In this document: in pieces, positions 58,476 to 64,000 of the stretch | Position numbering within the stretch: position 1 is the stretch's first letter | How the letters are laid out: each line of letters begins with the position of its first letter | Source of the DNA: Spirochaetales bacterium | Lineage (GTDB): Bacteria > Spirochaetota > Leptospiria > Leptospirales > Leptonemataceae | Length of the DNA: 64,000 bases | Assembly (NCBI GenBank): GCA_015075425.1 | Contig: JABTUL010000001.1 | Coordinates: 434,001 to 498,000, forward strand | Reading direction: 5' to 3' | Made by a program: the position numbers and the translations under genes | The notes under the pieces: generated by a model | Told to the model about the DNA's origin: nothing | Seen by the model: only the letters and a program-made list of their open reading frames with translations | The model's database searches: none

Positions 58476-60257
58476 ATGAAAGTTCTCTTAACGATCAACA
58501 ATATAGAAAAATCCTATGGCGGCCTGACTCTGTTGCGCGGCGCACAGGCCACGATCTCTGACGGTCAGAAAATTGGCGTGGTGGGCCGCAATGGTGCCGG
58601 CAAATCCACATTATTTCAGATTATTATGGGCAAAGAGGAAGCGGACAGTGGGAACATTGTGCGCTCAAGCGGACTGCGCCTGGCCTGGCTGGAACAAGAA
58701 GCACATTTTGAGCCGGGAGAAACCGTAGCCGATTTCCTCATGCGAAAAAGCGCCGCGGAGCTATGGATCTGTGAGAAAACAGCCCATGAGTTTGGTTTGT
58801 CTGATGCCCTGCTGCAAAGCCCCGTAGCGGATTTGAGTGGTGGCTATCAAATGCGTGCGCGTCTCATGGCTCTATTGCTCACGGATCCAGAGCTACTCCT
58901 CATGGACGAACCCACCAACTACCTGGACCTTTCCACGCAGATTCTCCTGGAACAATTCCTGCGCAACTTCGACGGCAGCTATCTGATCATTTCGCATGAC
59001 CGTGAATTCCTGATGCGCACCTGCACGCATACTCTTGAGGTGGAAAACGGAGAGCTTATGCTTTTTCCGGGAACCATCGAGCAGTATCTGGATTTTAAGG
59101 CGGACCAACAGGCACAGGCTATCGCTTACAATAAGAACATTGATGCCCGCCGCAAAGCTCTGGAAAGTTTTGTGGAACGATTCCGGGCCAAGGCATCCAA
59201 AGCGGCGCAGGCTCAGTCCAAAATGAAGCAATTGGCCCGGCTGGAAAAAGTCGACCTGGCCCGTTCCGGTCCCACAGTCCGCATCCCGGTTCCGGAGGTT
59301 CGCATTCGCAAAGGGAGTGCCCTCTCCCTGAACGATCTTTCCATTGGCTACGCGGATCACAGGGTGGCCTGGGGCATTGATGTACAGATCGGTCGCGGCA
59401 GCCATGTGGCCATCCTGGGTGACAACGGTCAGGGAAAATCAACTTTCCTTAAGACTATCTCGGGAGTGCTGCCGCCTCTATCAGGGAGCATTCAGTGGGG
59501 TGAGGAGAATATCGGCTTTTACGCGCAGCATGTTTATTCTTCCATTTCTGAGTCGCTGACAGTGTTTGATCACCTGCAACATACGGCGGATCGCAGCGTC
59601 AGTCGCCAGCAGATTTTAGATATGGCCGGATGTTTTTTGTTTCGCGGCGACGATGTGAAGAAGAGTGTTAAGATGCTCAGTGGCGGAGAGAGAGCACGCC
59701 TCTGTCTGGCCGGTCTTTTGCTGCGCAAGTGCGCTGTTCTTCTGCTGGATGAACCCACCAACCATCTGGATTTTGAAACGGTTGAGGCTCTGGGTTTGGC
59801 CCTGGCAAATTTTGCCGGCACTTTGCTTTTCGTGAGTCACGACCGCACTTTTGTGAATCTGGTGGCATCGCAGATCATCACTGTGGAGGACGGCACCCTG
59901 GAGCTGTATCCGGGCAGCTACGCCGACTATGTTTTTCGCATGGAAAGTCGTCTACAGGAGAATCCGGTGCTGGAAAAAAAGTCGGCCCGGAATCAAGCTA
60001 AAGTAAAGGCATCCGGTGGATCCACTAAAGTGCGCCGCCGGCAAAAGGAAGTGCAAACACAGCTCGAGTTACTGGAGAAGGAGCTGGAAGTTCTGCAAAA
60101 AGAGCAAAGCGCCCTGCTGGCTTCTTTTCAGGAACAGCCAGGCGATGATCGTGAGCGCCGCGAGCGTCTCTTTGAACTTGATCGTCTCATTCCTTTGAAA
60201 GAGGAAGAATGGATACAGGCTGGCCGCGAACTCGAAGAAGCAGGTCAAAAGTCATGA
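58476..60257 (+). CDS. ABC-F family ATPase
   Basis: The 593-residue protein has two ABC domains and no membrane segment: Walker A GRNGAGKSTLFQI and GDNGQGKSTFLKT, signatures LSGGYQMRARL and LSGGERARLCL, Walker B LLLMDEPTNYLD and VLLLDEPTNHLD, a linker helix between (about 200-265) and a C-terminal coiled coil (about 505-590). ABC-F proteins act on the ribosome as translation factors or antibiotic protection factors. The layout fits the Uup/EttA-like housekeeping group; no resistance context is present. It overlaps the next gene by ATGA. Confidence 0.95.
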   Translation: MKVLLTINNIEKSYGGLTLLRGAQATISDGQKIGVVGRNGAGKSTLFQIIMGKEEADSGNIVRSSGLRLAWLEQEAHFEPGETVADFLMRKSAAELWICEKTAHEFGLSDALLQSPVADLSGGYQMRARLMALLLTDPELLLMDEPTNYLDLSTQILLEQFLRNFDGSYLIISHDREFLMRTCTHTLEVENGELMLFPGTIEQYLDFKADQQAQAIAYNKNIDARRKALESFVERFRAKASKAAQAQSKMKQLARLEKVDLARSGPTVRIPVPEVRIRKGSALSLNDLSIGYADHRVAWGIDVQIGRGSHVAILGDNGQGKSTFLKTISGVLPPLSGSIQWGEENIGFYAQHVYSSISESLTVFDHLQHTADRSVSRQQILDMAGCFLFRGDDVKKSVKMLSGGERARLCLAGLLLRKCAVLLLDEPTNHLDFETVEALGLALANFAGTLLFVSHDRTFVNLVASQIITVEDGTLELYPGSYADYVFRMESRLQENPVLEKKSARNQAKVKASGGSTKVRRRQKEVQTQLELLEKELEVLQKEQSALLASFQEQPGDDRERRERLFELDRLIPLKEEEWIQAGRELEEAGQKS

Positions 60258-60865
60258 ATTATGCAATCGTACTGCGGGCCCTCATGGCCCGTCCACAACT
60301 TCATGCCTCCTGGCTTTCCACTCTTTCCCTTCTGGAGTATGTGGGAGCCCGCAAAATCAGCCGGACGTTTCGACTGCCAACGGCTGCTGTAATCTCGCAC
60401 TTTGCCGAAGAGGCAAGGCATGCTCGTTTTTTTAAAGAACGCGCAGAGAGGCTTGATCCCGGGTCTCGCCCTCTCCTTGCCGGTCGGGCTCGCCTCTATT
60501 TTGAACGATTGGATGCCGGCGTGGCCCGACTCCTTTTGTCGCATGGAGTAAAGGAGCCACAGGCAGCTTACGTCCTGGTTACGCGGGTGATCGAGGAGCG
60601 CGCTACAGACCTGTACACCGATTACAATCGCTTGCTCAAAGAAATGCACCACCCTTTTACCCTGGATGGTGTCCTTGCTGAAGAAGGTCGCCATCTCCAG
60701 CTCATGGAAGAGCTTACTCTGGCCTGGGGTCTGGAAACGTGTCTACAGGAGGCCCGCCAGGAAGAAGTCAGGCATTTTGAACCATTCTTTGCCTTGCTCG
60801 AGCGACTCGCAACAGGCGCGGCTGAAGCCTCTCTGGCTGAAGCTCCTCTTCCCGGTAGCCGATAA
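60254..60865 (+). CDS. Ferritin-like di-iron protein
   Basis: From the ATG at 60254 the product has 203 helical residues. Two ExxH motifs ([11 protein letters not shown] and [11 protein letters not shown]) and a Glu in [11 protein letters not shown] give the ligand set of a ferritin-like di-iron four-helix bundle. The enzyme activity cannot be assigned; relatives include hydroxylases, rubrerythrin-type and tRNA-modifying enzymes. It is translationally coupled to the ABC-F gene. Confidence 0.78.
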   Translation: MNYAIVLRALMARPQLHASWLSTLSLLEYVGARKISRTFRLPTAAVISHFAEEARHARFFKERAERLDPGSRPLLAGRARLYFERLDAGVARLLLSHGVKEPQAAYVLVTRVIEERATDLYTDYNRLLKEMHHPFTLDGVLAEEGRHLQLMEELTLAWGLETCLQEARQEEVRHFEPFFALLERLATGAAEASLAEAPLPGSR

Positions 60866-60872
60866 GCTAAGA

Positions 60873-62588
60873 ATGGATGACAACCAGAGACATCGCCTCT
60901 GGGTCAAGATGCTCGCTGTGACGGCAACCTTTTTGACCTTCTCTGGCATCGGGATGACTGTTTACACAGTTTATGAACAGCGCCGCCTGGCCGTCCTGCA
61001 ATCGTATGAGCTTTCTGATAGTGTGCACCAGTTAACCCTGGCCGGAATCACTACACTCATGGTGACCTCAAGTATGCAGCATCGCAGCATTTATCTGGAT
61101 CAGATCTTACAGAGCTCCAGTGTTAAAGAATTGCGCATCACCCGGGGAACTAAGGTCACCGCCCAGTACGGAGAAGGCCTTGAGCAGGAGAGCATCCTCT
61201 ATCCGGAAGAGCGTGAGGTCATGGCCAGCGGGAAAATGTTCAGTCGATTGGAAACGGGAAAGGATGGCATAGAATATTTAAGAGTGATCCGGCCGGTCAT
61301 CAATCAGACCAATTATCTGGGAAAGAACTGCCTGGCCTGCCATCATGTAGCAGAAGGCAGCGTCCTTGGGGCTGTGGGCATGAAGATTCCGCTGGAAAAA
61401 GTATACACAGCATCCAATTACTTTGCCCTCAAAATCTTTGCCATGGGATCTGTTCTTTTCATTTTTCTAATGGCTGTCATCTACATGTTTTTCCGTCGCT
61501 ACGTAAGCCGGCCTGTCAGTGAAGTCCTGACGCTGATGCAGGATATGGAGCAGGGAATTCTTCAAGGGTCCGTTCAGGTCAGCAGTAAAGATGAAGTCGG
61601 TCTGTTGCAGCAGGGGATGAATGTCATGATCCAGAAGCTGGCCGCCCTGGTTGATAACATCTGTCGGATAACGGAGAATACATCCTCCGCCGCTGTTCGC
61701 CTTTCTGAGCAGGCGGCCCATTTTTCCGGGTCCGCTCAGAATCTGGCCGCAGTTTCTGAAGACACATCGGCTGCGGTGGAGGAGATGTCCGCTTCTCTTG
61801 AACATGTCTCTTTTTCTGTGGAAAGGACTTCAGAAAGTATGCAGTCCATGCATGGTAATATAAAATCTTTAAGTCTTTCGATCAGTGAAATCAGGCAGAG
61901 CATGCAGAGTCTCAGTGAATTTGCTGATCGGCTAAGCGAACGTGCCCGGGCCGGCTCGCAAACGATCACCCAGACAACACAGGCCATGGAAGAGATTCGG
62001 GAACGGTCCCGGCGGATCAATGACATCACCCGGGTGATCAATGAAATTTCCGATCGCACCAACCTGCTTTCTCTGAACGCGGCGATTGAAGCGGCGCGCG
62101 CCGGAGATGCCGGTCGCGGCTTTGCCGTCGTGGCCGATGAAATTTCCAAGCTGGCCGCAATTACGGTGAAAAGTGTTAAAGAAATCAATGAGCTGGTCCG
62201 CTCGACAGATGTTGCCATTGATCGCGGCAGTGCGATGGTGGAAGCAACCACCTCGTCATTGCAAGAAATTGTCAGCCGGGTCAGTGAGATCAGCGGTGCG
62301 GCTACCGGTGTATTGCAGGCGATTGAAACTCAAGACGCGAATTCGGATACGATTTCCACCCATATGGCAGACATTTCCATTGCCGCCGCAGAGATCCGCA
62401 CGGCAACAGCAGAGCAGCGCAGCACTGCCGGTGAGATCAGCCGCAGTGTTTTTGACGTTTCTACGGAAGCCCAGCAGGTAGCCGATGCTTCCCGGGAGGT
62501 TGCTGAACTTTCGGCGCGTCTGGTGGAAGAGGCAGAATCCTTGCGCCGGGAAGCCAGCCGTTTTCAGACCGGCAGCAGGCAGGCTTAA
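60873..62588 (+). CDS. Methyl-accepting chemotaxis protein with a haem-c-type sensor
   Basis: From the ATG at 60873 the protein has 571 residues: TM1 (about 11-33), a periplasmic domain (about 34-185), TM2 (187-207), HAMP (about 208-262) and a cytoplasmic signalling domain with the conserved hairpin [20 protein letters not shown]. The sensor has C153-L-A-C156-H157 in [11 protein letters not shown], the covalent haem-c attachment motif, close to the second membrane helix. This fits redox- or gas-sensing chemoreceptors such as DcrA and Geobacter PAS-haem receptors. It starts 7 bp after the ferritin-like gene. Confidence 0.92.
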   Translation: MDDNQRHRLWVKMLAVTATFLTFSGIGMTVYTVYEQRRLAVLQSYELSDSVHQLTLAGITTLMVTSSMQHRSIYLDQILQSSSVKELRITRGTKVTAQYGEGLEQESILYPEEREVMASGKMFSRLETGKDGIEYLRVIRPVINQTNYLGKNCLACHHVAEGSVLGAVGMKIPLEKVYTASNYFALKIFAMGSVLFIFLMAVIYMFFRRYVSRPVSEVLTLMQDMEQGILQGSVQVSSKDEVGLLQQGMNVMIQKLAALVDNICRITENTSSAAVRLSEQAAHFSGSAQNLAAVSEDTSAAVEEMSASLEHVSFSVERTSESMQSMHGNIKSLSLSISEIRQSMQSLSEFADRLSERARAGSQTITQTTQAMEEIRERSRRINDITRVINEISDRTNLLSLNAAIEAARAGDAGRGFAVVADEISKLAAITVKSVKEINELVRSTDVAIDRGSAMVEATTSSLQEIVSRVSEISGAATGVLQAIETQDANSDTISTHMADISIAAAEIRTATAEQRSTAGEISRSVFDVSTEAQQVADASREVAELSARLVEEAESLRREASRFQTGSRQA

Positions 62589-62602
62589 TCACTTTACAGG
62601 GC

Positions 62603-63541
62603 ATGCGAGCCGGGACAACTGGTAGTATGGAACATCTGGCCAGGTACAAAAGCTGGAAGGAGCGCATCATCCTTTATTCCAAAGGTGTGGCCATGGGCGT
62701 TGCGGATGCGATTCCCGGAGTTTCCGGTGGAACCATCGCTCTGATTTCCGGAATCTATGAACATCTTATTTTAGCCATCAGTTCCGTGAGAGTCCATCAT
62801 GCCTGGACCGTGCCGCAGATCGTTCTGCCTTCCCGTCGTAAAGAAGCCCTGAGCGACTTGCTTTCCATCCACTGGAGTTTTCTGATTCCTCTGCTTGCCG
62901 GCATTGCAACCGGGCTACTGTCTGTGGCCGGGATCATGCCGATTCTGATTCGGGATTATCCTTTCTACACTTTTTCCTTTTTCTTTGGTCTGATCCTTTT
63001 TTCCGTCTGGATTCCCTTCCGGGCCATGGAAAAGAGGCCGCGCGAAATTCTCCTCCTTCTCCTGTTTGCTGGTCTGACCTTCTACGTGGTGGGTCTCGAT
63101 CAATATTTTTCCGGCAGCACAGCGTTGCCCTATGTTTTTTTTTCCGGAGCGGTTGCCATCTGTGCGATGATCCTGCCCGGAATTTCCGGTGCTTATATTC
63201 TCGTGCTTCTGGGCGAATACGATTTGATTTTATCAGCCCTTCATGAAAGAGAATTTACCATCATACTGGTTTTTATCGCCGGCCTGCTTACCGGGATTCT
63301 TTCTTTTATACAATTGCTAAAAATTTTGCTCGATCGCTACCACAGTCTGACCATGGCTGCACTCACCGGAATTCTGGTGGGCAGTCTGCGCAAACTCTGG
63401 CCATTTGATTATATACAAGAAAATCAAGTGATTCCCTATGCGCCGCTTGTGGCTCTGGGCCTGATTGTGGCCGGGTCGCTGACCATCATGGTGATGGAAT
63501 GGCTCTCGATCAGGCTCAAAGACCCGGAACCGCCTTATTGA
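62603..63541 (+). CDS. popT: DUF368 undecaprenyl-phosphate transporter (PopT)
   Basis: The 312-residue protein has about nine membrane helices and the DUF368 hallmark GVAMGVADAIPGVSGGTIALISGIYE, repeated in an inverted-topology half as MILPGISGAYILVLLGEYD. DUF368 proteins were recently shown to return undecaprenyl phosphate across the inner membrane. The start is the ATG at 62603; an ATG at 62627 is possible. Confidence 0.93.
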   Translation: MRAGTTGSMEHLARYKSWKERIILYSKGVAMGVADAIPGVSGGTIALISGIYEHLILAISSVRVHHAWTVPQIVLPSRRKEALSDLLSIHWSFLIPLLAGIATGLLSVAGIMPILIRDYPFYTFSFFFGLILFSVWIPFRAMEKRPREILLLLLFAGLTFYVVGLDQYFSGSTALPYVFFSGAVAICAMILPGISGAYILVLLGEYDLILSALHEREFTIILVFIAGLLTGILSFIQLLKILLDRYHSLTMAALTGILVGSLRKLWPFDYIQENQVIPYAPLVALGLIVAGSLTIMVMEWLSIRLKDPEPPY

Positions 63542-63544
63542 TCC

Positions 63545-64000
63545 ATGTCCGCGTCCATCATCGCATCGCTGCGAGAGCTTTTTGCCCGTGATACCACTGC
63601 CCTTCTGGAAGAGGTCGACTCCACTTTAGCCACAGATCGCACGAAAATTTCCGGTCAGGCGCTGGCTCTGGTGCGCCCCGACCGTGAAGAAGACATCTGT
63701 AAGCTTGTGGGTCTGGCCCGTGAGTTCCATTTTTCCCTGGTCCCCTCCGGTGGCCGTACAGGTCTGGCCGGTGGAGCCGTTGCCGTAAGTGATCGACCGG
63801 TTGTGCTGCTCTCTTTTTCGCGCCTTGCCGCCTTCAAATCATTCGATCCGCATACGGCCAGCATCACAGTCGGGGCGGGAATGACCCTGGCAGAGCTGCA
63901 AAGACAGGCGCTGGAACGGGGATATTTTTTTCCGGTAGATTTTGCCGCAGCCGGCACAGCACAGGTCGGCGGTGCCATTGCCACCAATGCGGGCGGCATT
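63545..64000 (+). CDS. FAD-binding oxidase, GlcD-like (3' end outside window)
   Basis: The frame from the ATG at 63545 runs off the right edge (152 residues seen). It shows a PCMH-type FAD-binding domain: ALVRPDREEDICKLVGLAR, FSLVPSGGRTGLAGGAV and FFPVDFAAAGTAQVGGAIATNAGG. This is the start of the GlcD/D-lactate dehydrogenase family. The substrate domain lies outside the window. It begins 3 bp after the popT stop. Confidence 0.9.
   Translation, partial: MSASIIASLRELFARDTTALLEEVDSTLATDRTKISGQALALVRPDREEDICKLVGLAREFHFSLVPSGGRTGLAGGAVAVSDRPVVLLSFSRLAAFKSFDPHTASITVGAGMTLAELQRQALERGYFFPVDFAAAGTAQVGGAIATNAGGI

Noticed and set aside
1-64000. tRNA, rRNA, CRISPR array, transposase or integrase
   Set aside because: Read for tRNA T-loop-like sequences, regularly spaced repeats and recombinase motifs on both strands; none found. 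The only repeats seen are the 177-bp and 31-bp pairs and local palindromes.

Overview
The window looks like chromosomal DNA from a Leptospiraceae-type spirochaete. The evidence is two proteins ending in the DUF1554 domain that is typical of leptospires, many spirochaete-style lipoproteins, a 7TMR-DISM adenylate cyclase, a TRL-family lipoprotein, and a large set of PAS/GAF/GGDEF/EAL and PP2C signalling proteins. Base composition looks G+C-richer than Leptospira proper, so a Leptonema- or Turneriella-like lineage or an uncultured relative fits better. This is inference from gene content. No rRNA, tRNA, CRISPR array or transposase was found. The region is gene-dense, with many ATGA-type overlaps and few gaps.

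Layout. 1-7 kb: end of a DUF1554 protein, a membrane adenylate cyclase, an NDH-2-like flavoprotein, a VOC protein, a sigma/anti-sigma pair and an FMN reductase. 7-15.5 kb: MeaB GTPase, a DUF2079 membrane protein, a methyltransferase, an MBL hydrolase-MoxR-TraB-like operon and a LigB dioxygenase. 15.5-23.7 kb: a 26-residue Lys/Ala-rich peptide gene, MTAP, a diguanylate cyclase, a PP2C response regulator, an HDAC-like hydrolase and an App1-like phosphatase. 23.7-28.3 kb: two tandem copies of a three-gene cassette (YHYH lipoprotein, MORN-type lipoprotein, SCO1-like lipoprotein) behind a leader resembling a cobalamin riboswitch. 28.4-37.4 kb: a second DUF1554 lipoprotein, crotonase, MltG, small envelope proteins, acetyl-CoA synthetase and an AlkD-like glycosylase. 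37.4-39.3 kb: a near-consensus promoter, a 43-codon gene for a Pup-like protein ending in Gly-Gly-Glu, and a PafA/Dop-family ligase that carries hydrophobic membrane segments. 39.3-43.6 kb: an outer-membrane barrel, and a lipoprotein that fuses a periplasmic amino-acid-binding-type domain to a pentameric ligand-gated ion channel. 43.5-64 kb: a GGDEF-EAL protein with a FIST sensor, a LamG gene remnant, a 1875-residue alpha-2-macroglobulin with an intact thioester motif, phosphohexomutase, a MNT-HEPN toxin-antitoxin pair between 31-bp direct repeats, thioesterase, DinB, lipocalin, ABC-F, a ferritin-like protein, a chemoreceptor with a haem-c motif, DUF368 (PopT) and the start of an FAD oxidase.

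Four items look most novel: the minimal, membrane-embedded pupylation pair; the binding-protein/ion-channel fusion; the duplicated YHYH-MORN-SCO cassette with apparent CTG start codons and a shared 177-bp identical 5' segment; and the very short histone-tail-like peptide. All functions are read from sequence motifs alone; no database search was possible.
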